The notes: generated from the letters alone by a model not told the origin. 9,404 nucleotides of DNA from Ktedonobacterales bacterium (GCA_025450405.1 JANWHL010000218.1:1-9404); one strand, 5' to 3'; shown: positions 1-6,584, numbered from the stretch's first letter. Numbers and translations: made by a program.

Positions 1-678
1 ATGGCCGACTCGCGGTTGGGGAAGATGCGGATGACGCGCTCGCGGCGGCGGATGCTGGCGGGCATTCGCGAGCGGGACCCGGAGCCGCTCACACGCCCGC
101 GACCGCTGGAGCGGCGCTGGCTGGGCAACTGTCGTGACTTCGCGGTGCTGCTCTGCGCCCTGTTGCGAGCACACAGAAGACCGGCGCGCGTCCGGTACGG
201 CTTCGCCACCTACTTCGCGCCGGGGGTCAACACGGACCACATCGTGTGCGAAGTGTGGAACGCCGAAGATGACCGCTGGCGGCTGGTGGACCCGATGATC
301 GACGACTTCCCGCGCGCGGCCTACGCCATCCACGTGGATACACACGACCCGCCAGAAGCCGCCTTTGTGCCAGCGGGGCGAGGCTGGCAATGGTGCCGCG
401 AGGGCAGGGCGCGGCCCGGCCAGTTCGGCATCGGCCGGCGAGCGCCGCGGGGCATAGGATTCGTCCGATCAGGACTGTTGCGCGACGTGGCGGCGCTCAA
501 TATGATCGAGCCGCTCTGCCAGGAGGAGTGGGATCCCGGTCCGGGATCGGCCGTGGCGGCACGGCTGGATCAGCTCGCCAACTGGACGCTGGCTCCGGAA
601 GCGCACCTCGACAATTTGCGCGCGGCGTACGACGAGACGGTGCGTGGGCTCGTCGCCGCGGCACCGCCGCGCGGATGA
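1..678 (+). CDS. Transglutaminase-like cysteine protease-fold protein, possibly 5' truncated
   Basis: The protein has the transglutaminase-like superfamily signature. A cysteine in a GNCRDFA motif (C44) is followed by a histidine in TDHIVCEVW (H80) and an aspartate in WRLVDPM (D97), the Cys-His-Asp order of the papain-like catalytic triad. R62-A-R with GFATYF between them is also typical of the bacterial family. No signal peptide or membrane segment is visible, so it looks cytoplasmic. The substrate is unknown; bacterial members include proteases, peptide-processing enzymes and cross-linkers. The ATG is the first base of the window, so no ribosome binding site can be checked. The domain begins only about 40 residues in, so the true start may lie upstream. 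The 130 residues after the triad match nothing I recognise. It ends convergently towards the FAD oxidoreductase gene and is probably unrelated to that operon. Confidence 0.75.
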   Translation: MADSRLGKMRMTRSRRRMLAGIRERDPEPLTRPRPLERRWLGNCRDFAVLLCALLRAHRRPARVRYGFATYFAPGVNTDHIVCEVWNAEDDRWRLVDPMIDDFPRAAYAIHVDTHDPPEAAFVPAGRGWQWCREGRARPGQFGIGRRAPRGIGFVRSGLLRDVAALNMIEPLCQEEWDPGPGSAVAARLDQLANWTLAPEAHLDNLRAAYDETVRGLVAAAPPRG

Positions 679-704
679 TGGCAATGGCCGAGCGGCGGAT
701 GCGC

Positions 705-719
705 GCCAGGATTCCTGGC
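705..719. repeat. Perfect inverted repeat, 7-bp arms around one base
   Basis: GCCAGGA, one T, then TCCTGGC lies 27 bases after the stop codon of the transglutaminase-like gene. It could help end that transcript, but there is no T-tract after it and the minimal loop would reduce the stem to about 5 bp. Terminator function is only a possibility. Confidence 0.3.
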
Positions 720-792
720 TGTCCCAAATCTGGCACGCTTGGCGGGGCAGGCAGGGCCGTGGCCGGGAGGAGCATGTCCCCCATTGGGCGGC

Positions 793-812
793 GGACATCG
801 ATTGGACATCGA
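793..812. repeat. Short tandem direct repeat GGACATCGA x2
   Basis: GGACATCGA occurs at 793-801 and again at 804-812, a period of 11 bases, about one helical turn. An inverted copy of its core, ATGTCC, lies at 774-779 and can pair with GGACAT at 793-798. It sits between two convergent genes, so a promoter-operator role is unlikely. It may be a transcript-end structure or chance. Confidence 0.3.
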
Positions 813-837
813 CATGTTGTTAGCCCGATGAGTCGAA

Positions 838-857
838 GCGGGTGACGATTCTCCCGC
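838..857 (-). terminator. Weak candidate hairpin after the FAD oxidoreductase gene
   Basis: GCGGG at 838-842 pairs with CCCGC at 853-857 across a 10-base loop. It starts 13 bases past the stop codon of the last gene of the minus-strand operon. The position suits a transcript end, but the stem is only 5 bp and only two T residues follow. I see no canonical Rho-independent terminator in 679-869. Confidence 0.25.
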
Positions 858-869
858 CTGGATGAGGAC

Positions 870-2090
870 TCATTGAGCGCGACGAGCAACGCTGGCGCCG
901 GCGCGGCGGCCGTGATACATGCCGGGGAGGACGCCCAGCGCACCCAAGCCCTCGACGGCCATGCCCGGCGCCCAATTGCCCAGCTCGCGCGTGCGAGGGA
1001 GCATACCTGGAGCCACGGCCAGGTCCACGGCCCACGCGTGGGTGGGCGCGCGGTCCGCGAGCTCAGGGAGCCAGGCGCGCGCCGCCTCGGCCATGCGCGC
1101 GTGGTGGTGGGCGTCGCGGTGCCTGGTGCCAGCGCGGGCGTAGCGCCCGCCGCTGATGCCCAGCCGGCCGCCGCCCGGACGGTAGTCGTAATAGACGTAC
1201 GGGGCGGCGTCCCAGAAGAGCGGGAAGTCATCGGGGAAGTCGGCGGCGAAGGCCATCGCGTAGATGCGGGCGGTCGCGCGGAGGGTGGGGCCGTCCGCGA
1301 GGACGAGGCCGCGGGCTTCCAGCGCCGGGGCGCCCTCCAGACGCAGGCACCACCCGCCGCGCGCGGCTTCGGGCGGGCGCCGCTCCTCGCACTCCTGCAC
1401 GCGCGCGTCGCCGACGAAAACCACACCCGCCGCGCGGGCCTGGCGGGCCAGCTCGGCCAGCAGGGAGACTGGGTCGAGCCGGCCTTCGTCGGGGAGCCAG
1501 AGCGCGGCCTGGACCCCGGCGGTGCGGAGCCGGCCGCCGGTGCGCGCGGCCACCTGGTCGGGCTCCCACATCTCCGCGCGGACGCCGACGGCGGTGCGGG
1601 CGCGCGCCTCGCGGGCGAGGTGGCGGGCGGCGGTGCGGCTGGTGGCCAGGCTGAGCGCGCCGGTGAGAGAGGCGGCGACAACGGCGCCAGGACAGCGCGA
1701 GAGTTCCACCAGGCCAAGGAGCAGAGCGGTGGTGGCGGGCCACATGGCGGCCTCGGGGCTGTCTGGCGGGAGGTCCACCAGCGGTGTATTGATGCCGGCG
1801 CTGAGGATGCCGGCGTTCTGGCCCGTGGCGCCCAAGCCGAGCCGCGGCGCGGCCTCCAGCACGGTGACAAGGGCGCCGGCCTCGCGGGCGGCGAGCGCGG
1901 CACTGAGGCCAGCCACACCGCCACCCACGACGGCGATGTCGGTCGCGGGAAGGGGCGTCTCGCGCGCGGACAGCGCGGGCAACTCCAGTTCGCGGCGGAC
2001 GGCGGGCGGCGCGGCGTCCACCCAGGGCGCGGAGGCCAGCGGGCGGGCGGGCGGAGGGGTGCGGGTCCGTGTACGAGATGAGGTGGGCAT
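870..2090 (-). CDS. FAD-dependent oxidoreductase, DAO family (amine or amino acid oxidase-like)
   Basis: Predicted to oxidise a C-N bond of an amine or amino acid with FAD, giving an imine that hydrolyses to an aldehyde or keto acid. The ADP-binding fold is clear: VVGGGVAG (residues 54-61) starts the Rossmann beta-alpha-beta unit, E79 ends the second strand where the ribose of FAD is normally held, and GLGATGQNAG (85-94) matches the second FAD motif of the DAO family (glycine oxidase, DadA and PuuB relatives). A DPVSLLAEL helix (206-214) and a YDYRPGGGRLGISGGR strand pair (301-316) also fit. I chose the ATG at 2090 because AGGA lies 5 bases before it; an in-frame ATG at 2105 has no such site. 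The length is 406 residues, with about 50 Pro/Arg-rich residues before the fold and a short C-terminus. It follows the permease genes by 114 bp, so it probably acts on the imported solute. The exact substrate is not readable. Confidence 0.85.
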   Translation of the reverse strand: MPTSSRTRTRTPPPARPLASAPWVDAAPPAVRRELELPALSARETPLPATDIAVVGGGVAGLSAALAAREAGALVTVLEAAPRLGLGATGQNAGILSAGINTPLVDLPPDSPEAAMWPATTALLLGLVELSRCPGAVVAASLTGALSLATSRTAARHLAREARARTAVGVRAEMWEPDQVAARTGGRLRTAGVQAALWLPDEGRLDPVSLLAELARQARAAGVVFVGDARVQECEERRPPEAARGGWCLRLEGAPALEARGLVLADGPTLRATARIYAMAFAADFPDDFPLFWDAAPYVYYDYRPGGGRLGISGGRYARAGTRHRDAHHHARMAEAARAWLPELADRAPTHAWAVDLAVAPGMLPRTRELGNWAPGMAVEGLGALGVLPGMYHGRRAGASVARRAQ

Positions 2091-2187
2091 GGGTGTCCTG
2101 CACATGTGGGAGACGAGGGAGGATCAGGTGACGGGAGCGCGCGGGAGGACGCGGACGGTGCCGGGCCTCCGACGGTGTACGCGACTC

Positions 2188-2204
2188 GCCGGGGCACTCC
2201 CGGC
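2188..2204 (-). other. GC-rich hairpin directly after a permease stop codon
   Basis: GCCGGG at 2188-2193 pairs with CCCGGC at 2199-2204 across a 5-base loop. In the mRNA it begins at the base right after the TAG of the second permease gene. No T-tract follows. It may protect the upstream transcript from 3' exonucleases or cause partial termination before the oxidoreductase gene. Confidence 0.4.
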
Positions 2205-2963
2205 CTAATGGGCGCCGGCGAGGGTGTGGGCCGTGCGCCGCTCGTACCACTGCGACACGAGCGCGAGGGCATAGCAGATGACGAAGTACTCAAGTAGCGC
2301 GACGCCGTAGAACGTCCAGCGAATCGAGGGGCTGGAGATGGCGGTGGTGAACCCGTAGGTGACCAGCGAGAGCTCCGCGATGCCAAGCACCTGGAGGAAC
2401 GACGTGTCCTGAACGAGGGTGATCAGATTGTTCGTAAGCGGTGGGATCATGAGACGGAGGGCCTGCGGCAGGACGACCAGGCGCGAAGTTTGGAACTGGC
2501 TTAGCCCAAGCGAATGGGCCGCTTCGACCTCGCCCGGATCAACCGCCTGGATGCCCGCGCGGACCACCTCGGCCATATAGGCGCCATAGTTGAAGCCGAG
2601 GCCAACCACGGCGAAGAAAAAGCTGCTGACGCCGCCCGTGGGGAAGAAGCTGTTGGAGTTGAGGGCGGTAAGGACCTGATAGACCGTCGTGTCGATGTCA
2701 AGGTTGAAGAGGGTGAGCAATACAATGCTGACGCCGTAGTACCAGACAAACAACTGGAGCAGGAGCGGCGTGCCGCGGATGGTCTCGACGTAGAACGTGC
2801 TGAGGCTCCGGACGAGCGGCGCGCGCGAGACGCGGCCGAAGCCGGCGGGTATGCCAAGCGCGAGGGCAATCAGCGCCGCGACGACGGCGCAGGCGATGGT
2901 GAGCTCGGTCGCGCCGAGAAGGGCGGGAAAGGCGGAGACCAGGGCATTGACGAGGGCACCCAT
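2205..2963 (-). CDS. ABC transporter permease, polar amino acid/opine type (HisM/GlnP-like)
   Basis: An inner-membrane subunit that forms half of the translocation pore with the neighbouring permease. The 252 residues are close to the family's usual length. Membrane segments are visible at about 12-40, 66-87, 114-135, 170-196 and 218-238. The cytoplasmic coupling (EAA) loop that docks on the ATPase is present as EAAHSLGLSQFQTSRLVVLP (147-166), with the conserved E-A-A-x3-G and the closing LP. A further family mark is ETIRGTPLLLQL (60-71). A loop of about 25 residues at 88-112 is longer than in compact members. The ATG has AAGGAG 9 bases upstream (2973-2978). The stop of the first permease lies only 18 bp before this start, so the two are surely co-transcribed and likely form a heterodimer. 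Confidence 0.93.
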   Translation of the reverse strand: MGALVNALVSAFPALLGATELTIACAVVAALIALALGIPAGFGRVSRAPLVRSLSTFYVETIRGTPLLLQLFVWYYGVSIVLLTLFNLDIDTTVYQVLTALNSNSFFPTGGVSSFFFAVVGLGFNYGAYMAEVVRAGIQAVDPGEVEAAHSLGLSQFQTSRLVVLPQALRLMIPPLTNNLITLVQDTSFLQVLGIAELSLVTYGFTTAISSPSIRWTFYGVALLEYFVICYALALVSQWYERRTAHTLAGAH

Positions 2964-2981
2964 GGCGGCTCGCTCCTTCGG

Positions 2982-4127
2982 CTAGCGCGACACCGCGACA
3001 CCAGGCCCAGACTCAGCGCCGCGCGCCGGCCGGGCCAGCGATCGGCGGACGGCGCCGATCAGTGAGCCGATGAGGTAGACGAGGCCGCCAGGCACAAAGA
3101 CAAAGCCGGCGACGATGAGCACGGCAAGCACGGTCGCGGCCAACAACTGGACCAGGGCGGCGCCGACCGCGCCTGGGGAGATGGGTTCCTGGATGACGCC
3201 ACAAACCCACCCCACGACAACCATCCCGCCAAGGATAATCAGGGAAGCGGTGGCGAGGTCGAACTTCGGCTGGAAGCTGGCGGACTTGAGGCGAGCCTCC
3301 ACGGCGCGCGCGAGGCGGGCCAGGGGGAGACTGAGCGCGAGGTAGAGCGCGGCGCCGAGGAAGTAGAACTGCCAGGAGAGGAAGCCGAAGCGGCGGGCGA
3401 GGTCCTGCGTGCGTTCGGTCAGCTCGGCAATGGTGATGATGCTGAGGATCGAAGAGTCCTTGAACATGTAGATGAGGTCGTTGATGACCGGCGGCAGGAC
3501 GACGGAGACGATCTGGGGATACGTCACCAGGCGGAACGTTTGGGGATAGCTGAGGCCGAGGGTGGCCGCCGCCTCGCCCTGGCCCTTGTCAAGCGCGGCA
3601 AGGCCAGCGCGCAGGTTCTCGCACTCGTAGGCCGCGTAATTTAAGACCAGGGTGGCGATGCCGGCGGTGAAGGCATTGAAGAACGTCGAGGGGAAGAGCA
3701 GGAACGAGGTGTAGATGGCCTGCATCTGGACGAGGAGCGGGGTGTTGCGGAAGAACTCGACGTACGCACGGGCGGGGGTGCGAACGACACGCCAGGGTGA
3801 GCGCGACATGAGCGCCAGGACCAGACCGAGCACGAGGGCGAGCGGCATGGCAATGAAGCAGAACTCAATGGTGGTGGCGAGACCCTGGACGAAGTAGTTG
3901 TGGAAGGGTGTGCCGGTGTGGTCGGTCTGGGTGAAGATGACGCTCACCTGGACCTGGAGGAAGTGCAGGTCATAGCCCAGCAGCGCGCCGAGATTGAAGA
4001 GCCCGGTGGTGCCATTGTTCTGGGCTTTGTCGAGGGCGCCCAGGCCAAGTGAGACGATGGCGCCGAAGACGATGACCAGCGAGGCCACCATGCCGACAAA
4101 ACGCAGGGGCGCGGGGATGCGCGACAC
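2982..4127 (-). CDS. ABC transporter permease with extra C-terminal membrane domain, polar amino acid/opine type
   Basis: The second pore subunit. It has the family's EFFRNTPLLVQMQ (124-136) and an EAA coupling loop, EAAATLGLSYPQTFRLVTYP (185-204). The GTG at 4127 is chosen as start because AAGGAGGT lies 6 bases before it; upstream in-frame TTG and ATG codons have no such site. At 381 residues it is well above the usual 220-250. The excess is in two places. At the N-terminus, a membrane segment (about 8-31) is followed by a 50-residue extracytoplasmic stretch before the core. At the C-terminus, after the normal end near residue 280, there are two more hydrophobic stretches (about 291-313 and 324-358) and a charged tail. 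Long N-terminal insertions are known in AapQ-type permeases; I do not know the C-terminal pair from the family. No frameshift is evident. Confidence 0.92.
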   Translation of the reverse strand: MSRIPAPLRFVGMVASLVIVFGAIVSLGLGALDKAQNNGTTGLFNLGALLGYDLHFLQVQVSVIFTQTDHTGTPFHNYFVQGLATTIEFCFIAMPLALVLGLVLALMSRSPWRVVRTPARAYVEFFRNTPLLVQMQAIYTSFLLFPSTFFNAFTAGIATLVLNYAAYECENLRAGLAALDKGQGEAAATLGLSYPQTFRLVTYPQIVSVVLPPVINDLIYMFKDSSILSIITIAELTERTQDLARRFGFLSWQFYFLGAALYLALSLPLARLARAVEARLKSASFQPKFDLATASLIILGGMVVVGWVCGVIQEPISPGAVGAALVQLLAATVLAVLIVAGFVFVPGGLVYLIGSLIGAVRRSLARPARGAESGPGVAVSR

Positions 4128-4133
4128 GCGAGC

Positions 4134-4141
4134 ACCTCCTT
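4134..4141 (-). promoter_or_regulatory. Ribosome binding site that fixes a GTG start
   Basis: The minus strand reads AAGGAGGT, a full match to the anti-Shine-Dalgarno core, 6 bases before GTG at 4127. It moves the permease start 22 codons inside the longest open frame. Confidence 0.85.
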
Positions 4142-4210
4142 CCAAACGCGACGGGCCAATCGTGGGGCGATGGGCCGAATCCATCGCCCCCAAGCGCGGC
4201 GCGACCGGCC

Positions 4211-4248
4211 AGCGGACGTGGTCGGTCGAGCATAGTAGGCCGTCCGCT
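4211..4248 (-). other. Intercistronic stem-loop upstream of the first permease gene
   Basis: AGCGGACG (4211-4218) and CGTCCGCT (4241-4248) form a perfect 8-bp stem with a 22-base loop, about 85 bases before the permease start and 150 after the binding-protein stop. Such structures after binding-protein genes are known to stabilise the upstream message and lower downstream expression (malE-malF is the classic case). That role is inferred here. Confidence 0.45.
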
Positions 4249-4262
4249 CCCGCGGCGACTGA

Positions 4263-4306
4263 ATCCCCTCGTGGCGTCTACCGGGGGATGTCTGTGAGGA
4301 ACATCC
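4263..4306 (-). other. Two overlapping, mutually exclusive hairpins
   Basis: ATCCCC (4263-4268) can pair with GGGGAT (4284-4289), and GGATGT (4286-4291) can pair with ACATCC (4301-4306). Both use bases 4286-4289, so only one can form at a time. With the 4211-4248 stem they fill most of the 269-bp gap between the binding-protein and permease genes. I see no open reading frame there with a ribosome binding site. Confidence 0.35.
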
Positions 4307-4396
4307 GCCGCCCCTACACCATCGCGACACGGAGGAGAGCCAGAGAGCGGGCCGCGACGAAGGGCGATGGCACCACGGCGAGACGACCCGAGCAGA

Positions 4397-5407
4397 CTAT
4401 TGTGGGAGCGGCGGACAGCCAGCTGTATGGGTGGGGTGTTCAGGCAGGAAGTTACCAATACACGCCTCGGCATCGCCCCACATGCCATACGGCTCGAAGA
4501 CGGGCTGATTATCCGGGCCGGCGTTGTAGGCGCCGCCCTGCTGGTAGATCTTCTGCAACGTGCCATCGGTCCAGAGCTGCGCGATGGCCTGGTCGACCTC
4601 TTTCTTCAGGGTGGGCGTATTGGGGTTGCTTGGGCTGAACCCGATGCCATAGTAGCCCGGATCCAAGGCGCCGCCAACGATCTTGAATTTCTTGCTGGGA
4701 TCGTTGCCGCCGTACCACTCCGCGATCGGCGTGTCGAGGAACATCGCGTCGACGCGGCCGGCCAGCAGGTCGGTGAAAGGTGTGGGATAGTCGGTCGGGA
4801 CGACCTTGATCTTGTTGTTGGGGTTCTTCGAGTTGTAATCGTCCATAACGTTCTCGGCCTCGTAGCCTGTGCCGGTCTCGACCTTCTTGCCGGCCAGGTC
4901 CGCGAAGCCGTTGATGGACGTATTGGTCGAGAGAACTACGATCGACTGCGTGTAGACGTAGTACGGGATGCTGAAGGTGGCCGACTTGGTGTTGTCGGAG
5001 GTGATCTCGAGGCCGTTCATGAACATGTCGAACTGGCGCGCCTGCAGGCCCTGCGGCCAGTTGGACCACGTGATCTGCGTCGGCTGCTGCTGAACGTTCA
5101 TGAGCCTGGCAATCGACGAGGCGATGTCCACCTCAAAGCCGTAGTAGGGGCCACCGCCGTTCAATGAGTCCTTCGGGGTGATGTACGGCATGCCACCAGT
5201 CGAGTCCTCGCCCCACTGCAGCTTGCCTGGAAGGAGCAAGCCGGCGCTGCCGATGGCCACGGGGCCGGTGCCTCCGGTGGACGTGTTGGGCGTGGTGACA
5301 TTGCCGCCGCAAGCGCTGAGCACCAGCGCCAGCGCGCCCAGGATGGCGGCGGCCGCGCGCGGATACCAGGAGCGTGCCCGTTCGGTGCGGGCAAAAGGAA
5401 GACGCAT
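4397..5407 (-). CDS. Extracellular solute-binding lipoprotein, family 3 (amino acid/amine ABC importer)
   Basis: Captures the solute outside the membrane and hands it to the permeases. The ATG at 5407 is preferred over 5431 because AAGAGG lies 5 bases upstream and the earlier ATG abuts a strong hairpin. The N-terminus is a lipoprotein signal: positive charges, a hydrophobic stretch (18-30), then lipobox LSAC with C33 as the lipidated cysteine, and a Gly/Thr/Asn linker to about 55. Family 3 landmarks are PGKLQWGED (60-68), YGFEVDIA (89-96), NGLEIT (131-136), FSIPYY (145-150), GRVDAMFLD (217-225) and GYYGIGF (251-257). D225 matches the aspartate that binds the ligand amino group in HisJ, but the alpha-carboxylate-binding arginine of HisJ is replaced by N139, with K141 nearby. 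Two C-terminal cysteines (C316, C331) could form a disulfide. The gene lies 64 bp after the ATPase gene. The ligand is unknown. Confidence 0.93.
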   Translation of the reverse strand: MRLPFARTERARSWYPRAAAAILGALALVLSACGGNVTTPNTSTGGTGPVAIGSAGLLLPGKLQWGEDSTGGMPYITPKDSLNGGGPYYGFEVDIASSIARLMNVQQQPTQITWSNWPQGLQARQFDMFMNGLEITSDNTKSATFSIPYYVYTQSIVVLSTNTSINGFADLAGKKVETGTGYEAENVMDDYNSKNPNNKIKVVPTDYPTPFTDLLAGRVDAMFLDTPIAEWYGGNDPSKKFKIVGGALDPGYYGIGFSPSNPNTPTLKKEVDQAIAQLWTDGTLQKIYQQGGAYNAGPDNQPVFEPYGMWGDAEACIGNFLPEHPTHTAGCPPLPQ

Positions 5408-5431
5408 CGCAACCTCTTCTTTCCGTGCCAT

Positions 5432-5448
5432 GCGCCGCCAGGCGGCGC
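5432..5448 (-). other. Strong GC hairpin between the ATPase and binding-protein genes
   Basis: GCGCCGCC and GGCGGCGC flank a single base, giving a 7-bp all-GC stem with a 3-base loop. It lies 23 bases after the ATPase stop and 24 bases before the binding-protein start. No T-tract follows, so it is more likely an mRNA processing or stability element than a terminator. Confidence 0.5.
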
Positions 5449-5471
5449 CAGTCAGCCCGCATGGGCCAGGG

Positions 5472-6278
5472 CTATAGGGGATTCAGGACGCGGTCGAGAA
5501 ACGCCCGGGTACGCTCGTTCTTTGGTTGGCCGAACACCTCCTCTGGATTGCCTTGCTCGACAATACGCCCGTGATCGAGGAAGACGACACGATCGGCGAC
5601 TGAGCGCGCGAAGCCCATCTCGTGGGTGACCACCACCATGGTGCGGCCCTCTTCCGCGAGCGCGCGCATGACCTTGAGCACCTCGCTCACCAGTTCGGGA
5701 TCGAGGGCGGAGGTGGGCTCGTCGAAGAGCAGCGCCTTGGGATTCATGGCCAGCGCGCGGGCGATGGCCACGCGCTGCTTCTGGCCGCCGGAGAGCTGGC
5801 TGGGGTAGGCATCGGCCTTGTCGGCCAAACCGACCTTCGCCAGCAGTGAGCGCGCGACCTCCTCGGCCTGCGTGCGGGCCATGCGGCGCACGTGGATCGG
5901 CGCCAGGGTGACGTTTTCGAGCACCGTCTTGTGGGGGAAGAGGTTGAAGTTGTAGAAGACCATGCCCAGCTCGCGGCGGACCTGGCTGAGCTCGGCGGCC
6001 GAGAGGCGAGCGTGGAGCGATTTGCCGTCGATGGTGATGGCGCCAGATGTGGGCGTCTCGAGGTAATTGACGCAGCGGATGAGCGTACTCTTGCCGGAGC
6101 CGCTGGGGCCGATGACAGCGACACACTCACCGCGCTTCACCGGGAAGTCGATGTCGACGAGGACGTGGCGGTCGCCGAAGAACTTGTTGAGGCCGCGCAC
6201 ATCGATCATGAGCGAACTGGGCGCCGCCGCGCTGGCCACCCCGCCGGACGCGGCGGCCTGGGACTCCGCGCTGGCCAT
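5472..6278 (-). CDS. ABC transporter ATP-binding protein, polar amino acid type (GlnQ/HisP-like)
   Basis: The cytoplasmic motor that powers import. Nearly all catalytic motifs are present: Walker A GPSGSGKST (57-65), signature LSGGQ (162-166), Walker B LLFDEP with D186 and E187, D-loop SALD (190-193) and switch histidine H219 in VVVTHEMG. The stretch FNLFPHKTVLENV (111-123) and the ending NERTRAFLDRVL are typical of polar amino acid importers. The oddity is residue 109: the Q-loop, usually VFQxFNLFPH, reads VFYNFNLFPH, so the conserved glutamine is tyrosine; the codon is TAC. The chosen ATG has GGGAGG 4 bases upstream; an ATG at residue 24 has none. The first 23 residues are an Ala/Ser-rich extension. 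It is the first gene of the transporter set and 64 bp from the binding-protein gene. Confidence 0.93.
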   Translation of the reverse strand: MASAESQAAASGGVASAAAPSSLMIDVRGLNKFFGDRHVLVDIDFPVKRGECVAVIGPSGSGKSTLIRCVNYLETPTSGAITIDGKSLHARLSAAELSQVRRELGMVFYNFNLFPHKTVLENVTLAPIHVRRMARTQAEEVARSLLAKVGLADKADAYPSQLSGGQKQRVAIARALAMNPKALLFDEPTSALDPELVSEVLKVMRALAEEGRTMVVVTHEMGFARSVADRVVFLDHGRIVEQGNPEEVFGQPKNERTRAFLDRVLNPL

Positions 6279-6308
6279 GGGACCTCCCGTGGTGTGCTCA
6301 GGGGCTCC

Positions 6309-6374
6309 GTCCCCCAGGGTCCTCGCCCCCAGCCCCCAGTGGGGGACCCCGGCCCCTCCCCGTCGCGAACGGGG
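6309..6374 (-). other. G-run leader of the ATPase gene: quadruplex or hairpin candidate
   Basis: The coding (minus) strand holds six runs of four or five G at 6358-6361, 6353-6356, 6347-6350, 6333-6337, 6326-6330 and 6311-6315, with gaps of 1, 2, 9, 2 and 10 bases. The last run is 32 bases before the start codon. Three CCCCCAG copies on the plus strand (6311, 6326, 6333) make a small degenerate repeat. Competing hairpins exist: GTCCCCCA (6309-6316) with TGGGGGAC (6340-6347), and CCCCGT (6358-6363) with ACGGGG (6369-6374). This part of the leader can therefore fold in more than one way. Confidence 0.45.
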
Positions 6375-6555
6375 GCAGCGAGCCCACGCGACCGGCTTTC
6401 GGGGGCCGATCGCCCGGCTAGCGGGTGACCGTATTCTCGCATACCCGCGGCCCGCGCGCAATCAGCCGCGTCATGTCCCACGCTCTGACACTCCGCACCC
6501 AGATGTTCGTGAGGTCGTTACGTGGCGACGCCTGCCTGATGCTCGTGGTGTGACC

Positions 6556-6584
6556 AGTATATGCGGCGGAGCTGGCGGGCACAA
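6556..6584 (-). promoter_or_regulatory. Candidate sigma70-type promoter for the transporter operon
   Basis: The minus strand reads TTGTGC (6579-6584), a 17-base spacer, then TATACT (6556-6561). The -10 matches 5 of 6 consensus bases, the -35 only 3 of 6. It lies between the aldehyde dehydrogenase stop and the ATPase start and implies a leader of about 270 bases. A weaker second candidate nearer the gene is TTGCGC (6456-6461), 17 bases, GAGAAT (6433-6438) with an extended TG. This suggests the transporter genes can be expressed apart from the aldehyde dehydrogenase gene. Confidence 0.4.

Noticed and set aside
705..857. Rho-independent terminators in the convergent gap
   Set aside because: Hairpins exist but none is followed by a T-tract, so I list them only as weak structures.
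873..2081. Plus-strand open frame of 402 codons antisense to the FAD oxidoreductase gene
   Set aside because: Gly/Ala/Arg-rich composition without motifs; it is the reverse strand of a real gene in GC-rich DNA.
497..2386. Minus-strand open frame of 629 codons across the FAD oxidoreductase gene
   Set aside because: It lies in another frame of the same strand, is made of low-complexity Pro/Ala/Ser/Arg runs typical of GC-rich shadows, and has no recognisable domain. The oxidoreductase frame has clear FAD motifs.
4128..4193. Upstream extension of the first permease by 22 codons to a TTG or ATG
   Set aside because: No ribosome binding site there, and the extra residues are not membrane-like. GTG at 4127 has a perfect AAGGAGGT at the right distance.
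6279..6461. 61-codon N-terminal extension of the ABC ATPase
   Set aside because: It would translate the G-rich leader into Arg/Gly/Pro residues unrelated to the family. ATG at 6278 has a GGGAGG site.
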